Source: Peteryoungia wuzhouensis (lineage in GTDB: Bacteria; Pseudomonadota; Alphaproteobacteria; Rhizobiales; Rhizobiaceae). Taken from it: a DNA stretch of 64,000 nt. The DNA lies in assembly GCF_003205195.1 (NCBI RefSeq), contig NZ_QJRY01000002.1, positions 248,001 through 312,000 of the forward strand. The letters run 5' to 3'. Below are positions 57,018 through 64,000 of this stretch, piece by piece; the stretch's first letter is position 1, and each line of letters opens with the position of its first letter. A program made the position numbers and the translations under genes. The notes under the pieces are model-generated. The model did no database searches. It saw only the letters and a list, made by a program, of their open reading frames with translations, and was not told the origin of the DNA.

Positions 57018-58187
57018 TCAAAAATCGATGGCTGCGTAGAACATGGCAAACAGCCCGTCCACGAGGATGACGACGAAGATCGATTTGACCACAGAGGCTG
57101 TGACGTGGCGGCCGAGCGATTCCGCACTTCCCCCCACCTTCATCCCCTCGACGGCCGCGATGATCCCGATGATGAGCGCCATGAACGGCGCCTTGATCAT
57201 GCCGGTGGCGAGCGTCGAGTAATCGACGGCATCGTGCAGGCGGGTAATGAAGACCTCGAAGGTGATCCCGGAATAGGCCCAGGCAACGACGGCCGCGCCA
57301 TACAGCGCTGCGAAGTTCGCGACGATGGTCAAGAGCGGCAGGGCAATCGTCAGCGCCACGAGGCGCGGAAAGACCAGAACACCGATGGGGTTCAGGCCAA
57401 TCACCTTCAGCGCGTCGATTTCCTCGCGCATCTTCATCGAACCGATTTCTGCGGTGATCGCACTACCAGAACGCCCAGCGATCATGATGGCGGTGAGAAG
57501 CACGCCAATCTCGCGCAGCTGTAGAATGCCGACGAGATCGACCACAAAGACTTCAGCACCGAAGTAGCGCAGCTGGAACGCGCCCTGCTGGGCGATGATC
57601 GCGCCGATGAGGAAGGACATGAGCACGATGATCGGCACCGCGCGAACACCCATATGGTCGAGCTGATTGACCACCGAGGCCGGAGAGACCCCAGCCCCTC
57701 TCCCGAGCTTGGTCTGAGCGCCACGCACGGCGGAACCGAGCACGAACATCATGGCGACAGCGTCTTGCCACAGCCCTATCGTCAAACGGCCGATCGGGTC
57801 GAAGACCCGTTCGAAACGGCTACGGTTGTCAGGCAGCACCTCCGGTGGCTCGACGCGCTCCGGCAAGGCTTCGATCAGCTCGCGCATTTGCGCATCACCA
57901 CCCGCAAGATCGATCTCGCGACCGCGCGCCCGACGCTGCGTCATGAAGCGTCGGATCAGCCAGGCACCGGCCGTATCCATGGCGGTGACACCATCGATAT
58001 CGATGACTTCCGCCCGCGTACCCTCGTCCTCGACGAGCGGTCCGGCCGACTTGATCATGTCCGAAAGGTTGGTGTTCTTCCAGCTGCCGGTCAACCGAAT
58101 CACGTCGTGATCGACATGCGCCTGGCGGTCGATCTCGATATGGGCGTTTTCAGCAGGTACCGACTTCAAGGGCGCAACAACTTCCAA
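57018..58187 (-). CDS. mlaE: MlaE-type permease with N-terminal STAS (MlaB-like) domain
   Basis: 389 residues. The first 110 form a STAS domain (DVIRLTGSWKNTNLSDMI ... VIDIDGVTAMDTAGAWLIRR), corresponding to the separate MlaB protein of E. coli. The MlaE permease follows with MGVRAVPIIVLMSFLIGAIIAQQGAFQLRYFGAE and AEIGSMKMREEIDALKVIGLNPIGVLVFPR. The fusion replaces a separate mlaB gene. The only early start is a TTG at 58187 with a weak ribosome site, so the exact N-terminus is uncertain. First gene of the mla operon. Confidence 0.93.
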   Translation of the reverse strand: MEVVAPLKSVPAENAHIEIDRQAHVDHDVIRLTGSWKNTNLSDMIKSAGPLVEDEGTRAEVIDIDGVTAMDTAGAWLIRRFMTQRRARGREIDLAGGDAQMRELIEALPERVEPPEVLPDNRSRFERVFDPIGRLTIGLWQDAVAMMFVLGSAVRGAQTKLGRGAGVSPASVVNQLDHMGVRAVPIIVLMSFLIGAIIAQQGAFQLRYFGAEVFVVDLVGILQLREIGVLLTAIMIAGRSGSAITAEIGSMKMREEIDALKVIGLNPIGVLVFPRLVALTIALPLLTIVANFAALYGAAVVAWAYSGITFEVFITRLHDAVDYSTLATGMIKAPFMALIIGIIAAVEGMKVGGSAESLGRHVTASVVKSIFVVILVDGLFAMFYAAIDF

Positions 58188-58342
58188 ACCTGCGCCGGCC
58201 GAATCCCGGTCCGCAAATCACGTGATTGAATGTTGCGCACTATAAACACCGACGACCGCGATGTAATCCTTGATGAACCGTTAATTGCGACCCCGCCGCC
58301 CGATTGCCGGGAGCGATGGCCGCTTTGCAACAGATGGAACAA

Positions 58343-59209
58343 TCAAGCGGCGCGAACGCCCTCTTTCTCGGCGCTGTCGAGCGTCGGAATCATGACCGGC
58401 ACCATCTGTGGAACCTGCCTCGGAGCCGCAGCAGCACTGATCTTGTGCGCCCAGGAGATCAGCTCCAGTCGCCCGTCCGGATGTTCGGCCACCGCCGTGC
58501 AGCTCTCCACCCAGTCACCGGTGTTGACATAATGGATGCCGTCGATGTCTTCCATCAGCGCATGATGGATGTGGCCGCAAATGACACCATCCACCTCGTT
58601 GCGTCGCGCCTCCTCGGCAACGACCCTCTGAAACTCGCCGATGAAGTTGACGGCATGCTTGACCTGGAGCTTCGCCCAGGCCGAGAACGACCAGTACGGC
58701 ATGCCGAGTTTGCGGCGCACCGCTGCAAGCATGACATTGATCGCGATCGCCGTGTCATAGGCCCAGTCGCCGAGATAGGCGAGCAGGCGCGCATTGCGGA
58801 CGACGACATCGAACTCATCACCATGCAGCACCAGGTAGCGCTTGCCATCGGCCATCTCGTGGATCATCCGCTCGGCGACCTCGATGCCGCCGAAATGCAT
58901 GCCGGGGAAATCCCGCAGGAATTCGTCATGATTGCCCGGAATGTAGACGATGCGCGTGCCCTTGCGCGCCTTGCGCAGCAGTTTCTGAACCACGTCATTG
59001 CAGGGCTGCGGCCAATACCAGCTGCGCTTCAAACGCCAGCCGTCGACGATGTCGCCGACCAGGATGATCGTGTCTGCCTCGTGGGTACGGAGAAAGTCGA
59101 GCAGAAAATCGGTCTTTGCAGCCTTTGAGCCCAGATGCACATCCGAGATGAAAAGGGTCCTGAAATGGCGAATTTCGCTTGCGTCTTCCACGGCGCTGTC
59201 CTCTTTCAC
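58343..59209 (-). CDS. LpxH-like metallophosphoesterase
   Basis: 288 residues with all calcineurin-type metal motifs: LFISDVHLGSKAA, ILVGDIVDGW, YIPGNHDEFL, VLHGDEFDVV and VICGHIHHA. These resemble UDP-2,3-diacylglucosamine pyrophosphatase (LpxH) of lipid A synthesis, but many alphaproteobacteria use LpxI for that step, so this could act on another phospholipid-linked substrate. The start is a GTG with a poor ribosome site. It sits between the mla operon and the malic enzyme gene. Confidence 0.85.
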   Translation of the reverse strand: MKEDSAVEDASEIRHFRTLFISDVHLGSKAAKTDFLLDFLRTHEADTIILVGDIVDGWRLKRSWYWPQPCNDVVQKLLRKARKGTRIVYIPGNHDEFLRDFPGMHFGGIEVAERMIHEMADGKRYLVLHGDEFDVVVRNARLLAYLGDWAYDTAIAINVMLAAVRRKLGMPYWSFSAWAKLQVKHAVNFIGEFQRVVAEEARRNEVDGVICGHIHHALMEDIDGIHYVNTGDWVESCTAVAEHPDGRLELISWAHKISAAAAPRQVPQMVPVMIPTLDSAEKEGVRAA

Positions 59210-59400
59210 TGACTGCGCATGGCTTAATCAGACTCGTGTTTCAGGAAGATGACACGCGCTCTGGCAGTCCTTGCGTGCACACTGGCGAGCGTGTGGTACC
59301 GCCCCACTCCACCCTAAGACTGAACTAAGGTCTACCACTCCAAGCCGTTTCGTGTATGACGGGATCAAACCAATCTGTGACAAGAATTGCCGGTGACACG

Positions 59401-61710
59401 ATGACTTCCCAGGACAAGAACAAGACTGAAGCAGCCCCGAAGACGGCCGATCTCGACGAACAGGCGCTCTTCTATCATCGCTATCCGCGTCCCGGAAAAC
59501 TTGAGATCCAGGCCACCAAGCCACTCGGCAACCAGCGCGATCTGGCCCTCGCCTATTCGCCCGGCGTCGCAGCCCCGTGCCTTGCCATCAAGGACGATCC
59601 GGCAGCCGCCGACGACTACACCGCCCGCTCCAACCTCGTGGCTGTCATCTCGAACGGTACGGCCGTACTCGGCCTCGGCAATATCGGCCCGCTCGCCTCG
59701 AAGCCCGTGATGGAAGGCAAGGCGGTCCTGTTCAAGAAGTTCGCCGGCATCGACGTCTTCGACATCGAGATCGAGGCCCCGACCGTCGACCAGATGGTCT
59801 CGACCATCTCGGCCCTGGAGCCCACCTTCGGCGGCATCAATCTCGAAGACATCAAGGCGCCGGAGTGCTTCCAGGTGGAAGACCAGCTGCGCGCCAAGAT
59901 GAACATCCCGGTCTTCCACGACGACCAGCACGGCACGGCGATCATCGTCGCCGCCGCCATCCTCAACGGCCTGGAACTGGCCGGCAAGCAGATCCAAGAC
60001 GTCAAGATCGTCGCCTCGGGTGCCGGTGCGGCAGCGCTCGCCTGCCTCAACCTGCTCGTCATCCTCGGCGCAAAGCGCGAAAACATCTGGGTCCACGATA
60101 TCGAAGGTCTTGTCTACAAGGGCCGCAACGAGCTGATGGATCCGTGGAAGGAAATCTATGCGCAGGAGACCGACAAGCGGTCGCTTTCCGAAAGCATCGA
60201 TGATGCCGACGTCTTCCTCGGCCTGTCGGCTGCCGGTGTTCTGAAGCCTGAATTGCTCGCCCGTATGGCGCCAAGCCCGCTAATCATGGCACTCGCCAAC
60301 CCGAAGCCTGAAATCATGCCCGAAGACGCCCGCGCGGCCCGCCCGGACGCGATGATCTGCACGGGTCGCTCGGACTTTCCCAACCAGGTCAATAACGTCC
60401 TGTGTTTCCCCTATATTTTTAGGGGTGCACTCGACTGTGGCGCCACGACGATCAACGAAGAGATGAAGATGGCGGCCGTCCGCGCCATCGCAGCACTCGC
60501 GCGGGAGGAAGTCTCGGAAGTGGCGGCCCGCGCCTATTCCGGCGAAACCCCGACCTTCGGCCCGGATTACCTGATCCCTTCGCCGTTCGATCCCCGCCTC
60601 ATCCTGCGCATCGCCCCCGCCGTGGCAAAGGCGGCCGCCGACAGCGGCGTCGCCCGTCGACCGATTGCCGACTACGACACCTATCTCGACCAGTTGAACC
60701 GCTTCGTCTTCCGCTCGGGCTTTGTCATGAAGCCGATCTTTGCTGCGGCAAAGAGCGCAACGAAGAAGCGCGTGATCTTTGCCGAGGGTGAGGACGAACG
60801 CGTGCTGCGCGCCGCCCAGGTTCTGCTGGAAGACGGGATTGGCGAACCGATCCTCATCGGTCGCCCGCAGATCATCGAAACCCGCCTGAAGCGCTACGGC
60901 CTGCGCATCCGCCCGGGCGTCGACTTCCAGCTGGTCAACCCGGAAGACGATCCGCGCTACCGCGACTATGTCGACGACTATTTCGCACTTGTCGGCCGTG
61001 CCGGCATCAATCCGGAGGCGGCCCGCACGATCGTGCGCACCAGCACCACCGTCATTGGTGCGCTCGCTGTCAAGCGCGGCGACGCCGATGCGCTGATCTG
61101 CGGCGTCGAAGGCCGCTTCGACCGCCATCTCCGTGACGTGCGCCAGATCATCGGCAAACGACCAGGGGTGCGTGATTTCTCGGGTCTCAGCCTGCTCATC
61201 TCTCAGCGCGGCGCCATCTTCTTCACCGACACCTTTGTCACCGACGATCCCTGTGCCGAGGAAATCGCGGAAATGACGATCCTCGCGGCGGAAGAAATTC
61301 GCCGCTTCGGCATCAGCCCGAAGGCGGCGCTCCTGTCCCATTCGAACTTCGGTTCGCGTCCCTCGGCCAGCGCGTCCAAGATGCGCCAGGCCTTGGAGAT
61401 CATCCGCAAGGCGGCTCCGGAACTGGAAGTCGACGGAGAAATGCAGGGCGGCTCGGCCCTGTCGGAAAGCCTGCGCAAGCGCGCCATGCCTGACAGCACC
61501 CTGACCGGTGAAGCCAATCTCCTCGTCTTCCCGAACCTCGACGCCGCCAATATTTCGCTCGGAATTGTCCGCACGATGATGGATGCACTGCATGTGGGTC
61601 CAATCCTGCTCGGTGCAGCCCTGCCCGCCCATGTGTTGTCGACCTCGGTCACCTCCCGCGGCGTCGTCAACATGGCGGCTTTGGCGGTGGTCGAGGCATC
61701 CCAGCCGTAA
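59401..61710 (+). CDS. dme: Malic enzyme, DME type with phosphotransacetylase-like C-terminus
   Basis: 769 residues, the length of rhizobial DME. Residues 1-430 are the malic enzyme ([53 protein letters not shown], and the nucleotide fold [15 protein letters not shown]). The last 330 residues are a phosphotransacetylase-like domain without catalytic proof, regulatory in this family. It makes pyruvate from malate, needed for growth on C4 acids and for nitrogen fixation in rhizobia. NAD+ preference is inferred from the position beside luxR/luxI, as I recall for S. meliloti dme. Confidence 0.95.
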   Translation: MTSQDKNKTEAAPKTADLDEQALFYHRYPRPGKLEIQATKPLGNQRDLALAYSPGVAAPCLAIKDDPAAADDYTARSNLVAVISNGTAVLGLGNIGPLASKPVMEGKAVLFKKFAGIDVFDIEIEAPTVDQMVSTISALEPTFGGINLEDIKAPECFQVEDQLRAKMNIPVFHDDQHGTAIIVAAAILNGLELAGKQIQDVKIVASGAGAAALACLNLLVILGAKRENIWVHDIEGLVYKGRNELMDPWKEIYAQETDKRSLSESIDDADVFLGLSAAGVLKPELLARMAPSPLIMALANPKPEIMPEDARAARPDAMICTGRSDFPNQVNNVLCFPYIFRGALDCGATTINEEMKMAAVRAIAALAREEVSEVAARAYSGETPTFGPDYLIPSPFDPRLILRIAPAVAKAAADSGVARRPIADYDTYLDQLNRFVFRSGFVMKPIFAAAKSATKKRVIFAEGEDERVLRAAQVLLEDGIGEPILIGRPQIIETRLKRYGLRIRPGVDFQLVNPEDDPRYRDYVDDYFALVGRAGINPEAARTIVRTSTTVIGALAVKRGDADALICGVEGRFDRHLRDVRQIIGKRPGVRDFSGLSLLISQRGAIFFTDTFVTDDPCAEEIAEMTILAAEEIRRFGISPKAALLSHSNFGSRPSASASKMRQALEIIRKAAPELEVDGEMQGGSALSESLRKRAMPDSTLTGEANLLVFPNLDAANISLGIVRTMMDALHVGPILLGAALPAHVLSTSVTSRGVVNMAALAVVEASQP
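60408..60425 (+). other. Rare-codon AT-rich hairpin inside the malic enzyme gene
   Basis: CCCCTA (60408-60413) and TAGGGG (60420-60425) flank TATTTT. The codons TAT ATT TTT AGG GGT encode the conserved YIFRG segment but are unusual in this GC-rich gene, which otherwise uses TAC, ATC, TTC, CGC and GGC. Confidence 0.7.
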
Positions 61711-61834
61711 TAAGCGAGACGACACAGACGCACGGGCCTCGGCAGCAATGCCGGGGCCTCACGCGTAGAATTGCCGCTGGACAAGTCAGAGCTGCAGCCC
61801 CGAAATTGTATCCCTGAGAATCTAGGGTCATTCG

Positions 61835-62581
61835 ATGGGGCAAGAGGGCGTGTATTTCGACCTGCTGGACTGGCTCGACCAACAGGAGCGGTTCGAACCA
61901 TCTGCCTTTCTGCAAAAGATCCAGGCTGGCTATCGGACAGGTGCCATCATCTATGTGGATGGGATTGTCGGCTCCGAACGGCTGAAACTGCACAGGCTCG
62001 TGCACAGCAGACCGAGTGACACAGCAAGGACGGCGAGACTTCTGCTGGAACGCCCGTTTCGTGATCAGCTCCTGCAGGTCCTTTCCGAACTCGAACCCGT
62101 GCAGGTGGATTTTGGCCCTCTCTCCACGCCCCCTGCTGCAGGTCGACCCGGCGCCGACGTAAACGCACACATCGGCGTGGGCTACCCCCTGCTGTCTTAC
62201 CCCGGACGGCGTGCCGGCCTTCTGATCGAAGCCGCAGGCGATCAGGAGCAATGGAGAGAGTGGCGCAGGCTCAACGATCGCGATGTCGCAAGCCTTGGCG
62301 GACGTCTTCACGCACGGCTCGCCAAGTCTGCTCAACCCAAACCTCACAGGCGCCGGACAAAAACGCTGCTCACGCGCCGTGAAAGTGAGACGCTGGCTTG
62401 GATCGCCGCCGGCAAGAGCTACTGGGAAGCGGCGATTATCCTCGGCATCACGGAGCGGACCGTCCGCTATTTCATGGCCAACGCGCGCCACAAGCTGGAT
62501 GTCGTCAACAATGCCCAGGCGGTAGCAGAAGCTGTCTGGCAGGGCCTCATTCCCCGCTTTACGGACCGTCCCACCGGTTGA
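61835..62581 (+). CDS. LuxR family quorum-sensing regulator (SinR-like position)
   Basis: 248 residues. The C-terminal HTH is a standard LuxR/GerE domain (LTRRESETLAWIAAGKSYWEAAIILGITERTVRYFMANARHKLDVVNNAQ, residues about 180-232). The N-terminal domain is in the place of the autoinducer-binding domain but lacks the usual W-x3-Y and DP-W landmarks, so ligand binding is doubtful. It lies between dme and a luxI gene in the same direction, as sinR does in Sinorhizobium as I recall. TAGGG precedes the ATG by eight bases. Confidence 0.9.
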   Translation: MGQEGVYFDLLDWLDQQERFEPSAFLQKIQAGYRTGAIIYVDGIVGSERLKLHRLVHSRPSDTARTARLLLERPFRDQLLQVLSELEPVQVDFGPLSTPPAAGRPGADVNAHIGVGYPLLSYPGRRAGLLIEAAGDQEQWREWRRLNDRDVASLGGRLHARLAKSAQPKPHRRRTKTLLTRRESETLAWIAAGKSYWEAAIILGITERTVRYFMANARHKLDVVNNAQAVAEAVWQGLIPRFTDRPTG

Positions 62582-62606
62582 CGACAATCAGGGCAAACCA
62601 TCATAT
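62578..62606 (+). promoter_or_regulatory. Candidate promoter of the luxI-type gene
   Basis: TTGACG (62578-62583) spans the luxR stop codon; after 17 bases comes TCATAT (62601-62606). The leader would be about 92 bases. I found no clear 20-bp lux-box palindrome next to it. Confidence 0.5.
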
Positions 62607-62704
62607 CATAGATTGCATTCAACAAAGCTGTCGCCACCGCCAGTTTCAGTCACTCTACCTCCCCGTCATGCTGTCCGCTCCAACGATAATTCAAGGAGTT
62701 CAGC

Positions 62705-63346
62705 ATGATCCGGATCATCAACGGCGCCCGGCGCCATCAATTTCCCACTGACATTGATGCCATGCACAGGTTGCGCAAACGGGTGTTCCACGACCTTCTG
62801 CGCTGGGACGTGCAGGTGCATGACGCCTGGGAGATCGACCACTATGACCGCGCGAACCCGATCTACGTCCTGTCCTATGGCGACAACGGGTCGTTAAGAG
62901 GTGCGCTGCGGCTGCTCCCGACCCTTGGGCCAAACATGCTGGACGACACCTTTCCGCAATTGCTCGGCGCAGGCCCCGAAATCCGCAGCGCCGCGATCTG
63001 GGAATCCAGCCGCTTCTGCATCGATCCGGAGATCTCTCAGGACCGCGCAAACAACCAGGTGACGATTGCCGCTGCCGAACTGATGTGCGGCGTGGGTGAA
63101 CTCGGCCTCGCCTCCGGCCTCAGCCACATCGTCACCGTCACCGACGTTTTCCTGGAACGTATGTTCAAGCGCATGGGCTGCCCAGGGGAGCGCATCGCCG
63201 ATCCGCAGCGCATCGGCTCCGTGCAGGCCGTGGCGGTGTCCTGGGACGTAAGCCAAGATCTGCTGGAGCGGATGAAGGCTGTTGCCACCATCGACGGCAG
63301 CGTGTTGGAGCAGCCGATGACACTCGCATCGGCCCGCGCCGCCTGA
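62705..63346 (+). CDS. Acyl-homoserine-lactone synthase (LuxI family)
   Basis: 213 residues. The invariant LuxI residues are all present with canonical spacing: Arg24, Phe28, Trp34, Glu43, Asp45, Asp48, an arginine near 69 (RGALRLLPT) and the E-x-S-R core WESSRFCID (Glu100, Ser102, Arg103). It should make an N-acyl-homoserine lactone from SAM and an acyl-ACP; chain length cannot be read. AAGGAG precedes the ATG by seven bases. Position beside a luxR gene and dme matches sinI. Confidence 0.96.
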   Translation: MIRIINGARRHQFPTDIDAMHRLRKRVFHDLLRWDVQVHDAWEIDHYDRANPIYVLSYGDNGSLRGALRLLPTLGPNMLDDTFPQLLGAGPEIRSAAIWESSRFCIDPEISQDRANNQVTIAAAELMCGVGELGLASGLSHIVTVTDVFLERMFKRMGCPGERIADPQRIGSVQAVAVSWDVSQDLLERMKAVATIDGSVLEQPMTLASARAA

Positions 63347-63352
63347 AGCGAG

Positions 63353-63384
63353 GAGCGGCCGGCGGTTGGCCGCCCCGGTCGCTC
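63353..63384 (+). terminator. Possible terminator after the luxI-type gene
   Basis: GAGCG (63353-63357) pairs with CGCTC (63380-63384) and encloses GGCGG-TTGG-CCGCC (63361-63374). A pyrimidine-rich tail (TCTTCCCTGTCATTTT) follows, but no clean U-run. Confidence 0.4.
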
Positions 63385-63461
63385 TCTTCCCTGTCATTTT
63401 ACTTTGTCATCAAGTGCCGTATTGTACAGGAACTGCATACAAGGTCGCGTACCGACAGCCC

Positions 63462-63489
63462 CCCAGTCGGAGCCACCCAGTCGGAGCCA
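63462..63489 (+). repeat. 14-bp perfect tandem repeat at the start of the last gene
   Basis: CCCAGTCGGAGCCA occurs at 63462-63475 and again at 63476-63489, and its last base is the A of the start codon. Each copy has a GGAG; the first is 16 and the second two bases from the ATG, so neither is at the usual distance. Confidence 0.9.
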
Positions 63490-64000
63490 TGGATTCACTG
63501 ACCAGATTGCTCGGCCCACTGATCGCCGTCGCCTTTCTTGCGACATCTCTGGCGGACGCCGCTGCCGCGTCGCTGGCGTGCGAGAGGCTGCGCGACAGAT
63601 TGGCTTCGGTTGATCGGTCGGTCTCGTCCGATGACATCAATCGTTATGCCGGCGCCATTGCGCAGCAGAATCTCGAACTTCGCAAAGCCCGCCAGGACCA
63701 GCGGCGGCTCCGCTGCCTCACCTCTTCGATCACGACCATCCGCGCCGATGGCGGCAGCGATTGCGGCGATCTCGCCAAAGCTCTGAGCCGGATGGAAAGC
63801 AACAAGCAAATTCTGACCGGCAAGCTGGTGGAACTGCGCGAACGGCTGGGAGCCGCCGAGGCCGCACGCCTTGAACAGGCCCTCACCGACAACGGCTGCA
63901 ATGGCGAAGGCACGCTTGCCTCGACCCCGGACGAACCTCAACGGGTACCTTATCTCGATACGCTGCCTGAGCCTTATCGGCCGGATCGCGCGGGTGAAGC
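63489..64000 (+). CDS. Exported protein of unknown function, DUF2865-like (partial, cut by the window edge)
   Basis: The first 170 residues are visible. A signal peptide (LLGPLIAVAFLATSLADAAA) precedes a helical region with CERLRDRLASVD, a long coiled-coil-like stretch (YAGAIAQQNLELRKARQDQRRLRC) and CGDLAKALSRMESNKQILTGKLVELRERL. Spaced cysteines occur at CERL, RCLT, DCGDL and GCNG. The pattern resembles DUF2865 exported proteins of rhizobia. The gene continues past 64000. Confidence 0.7.
   Translation, partial: MDSLTRLLGPLIAVAFLATSLADAAAASLACERLRDRLASVDRSVSSDDINRYAGAIAQQNLELRKARQDQRRLRCLTSSITTIRADGGSDCGDLAKALSRMESNKQILTGKLVELRERLGAAEAARLEQALTDNGCNGEGTLASTPDEPQRVPYLDTLPEPYRPDRAGE

Noticed and set aside
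61790..61830. CCCT-N8-AGGG dyad just before the luxR-type gene as an operator
   Set aside because: Only the four outer bases on each side are symmetrical, and AGGG doubles as the ribosome site.
62582..62704. lux-box palindrome before the luxI-type gene
   Set aside because: No convincing inverted repeat of about 20 bp was found; only a -35/-10 pair is visible.

Overview
The window is a GC-rich stretch of core chromosome from an alphaproteobacterium, most likely a member of the Rhizobiaceae. The evidence is a CckA hybrid kinase, an alphaproteobacterial LexA box (GTTC-N7-GTTC) at recA, a giant GPR/RgsE-type polar growth protein, a DME-type malic enzyme followed by a LuxR/LuxI pair (the arrangement I recall for sinR/sinI in Sinorhizobium), and a run of genes usual for rhizobial chromosomes (purL, bolA, grxD, rpsD, alaS, recA, dksA, ycjX/ycjF, folPBK). 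I see no insertion sequence, prophage, CRISPR array, rRNA or tRNA. The window cuts one gene at each edge.

Layout. 1-12.4 kb: purL, the BolA/monothiol-glutaredoxin pair split by a membrane serine hydrolase and a tiny basic protein, an MFS exporter, an inositol-phosphatase-family enzyme, a cluster of two more hydrolase-fold proteins and an ICMT-like methyltransferase, then ttcA, glsA and rpsD with its own promoter and a hairpin leader. 12.7-22.7 kb: terC, a short D,D-carboxypeptidase coupled to pepT, a HerA-type ATPase, a DUF1127 protein, a CNNM/CBS protein, trmJ-murI and a tandem pair of paralogous exported proteins. 22.8-34.7 kb: icd, a GST, a SulP transporter, a diguanylate cyclase, alaS, recA and the pseudouridine catabolic pair psuK-psuG. 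34.8-46.6 kb: cckA, a FliO-domain protein with a long proline/alanine tail, dksA, sixA, ycjX-ycjF, an exported beta-rich protein, the folate operon folP-folB-folK and a DUF922 protease. 46.6-64 kb: a likely small RNA, a [2Fe-2S] ferredoxin, a histidine-less HPt-like protein divergent from the 1937-residue polar growth protein, a four-gene Mla/Mce lipid transporter, an LpxH-like phosphoesterase, malic enzyme, the quorum-sensing pair and the start of an exported protein.

How it fits together. Much of the right half concerns the envelope and the cell cycle: CckA (CtrA pathway), the polar ring protein, Mla lipid traffic, LpxH-like enzyme, MurI and a D,D-carboxypeptidase. The least explained items are the structured small-RNA candidate at about 46.77-46.90 kb, the pseudo-HPt gene paired with the polar growth gene, the perfect 11-residue repeats inside that protein, a rare-codon hairpin inside the malic enzyme gene, and two membrane serine hydrolase paralogues with no assigned substrate. 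Start codons were set from Shine-Dalgarno spacing and family length; where this is weak the entry says so. All assignments come from reading motifs and context, with no database search.
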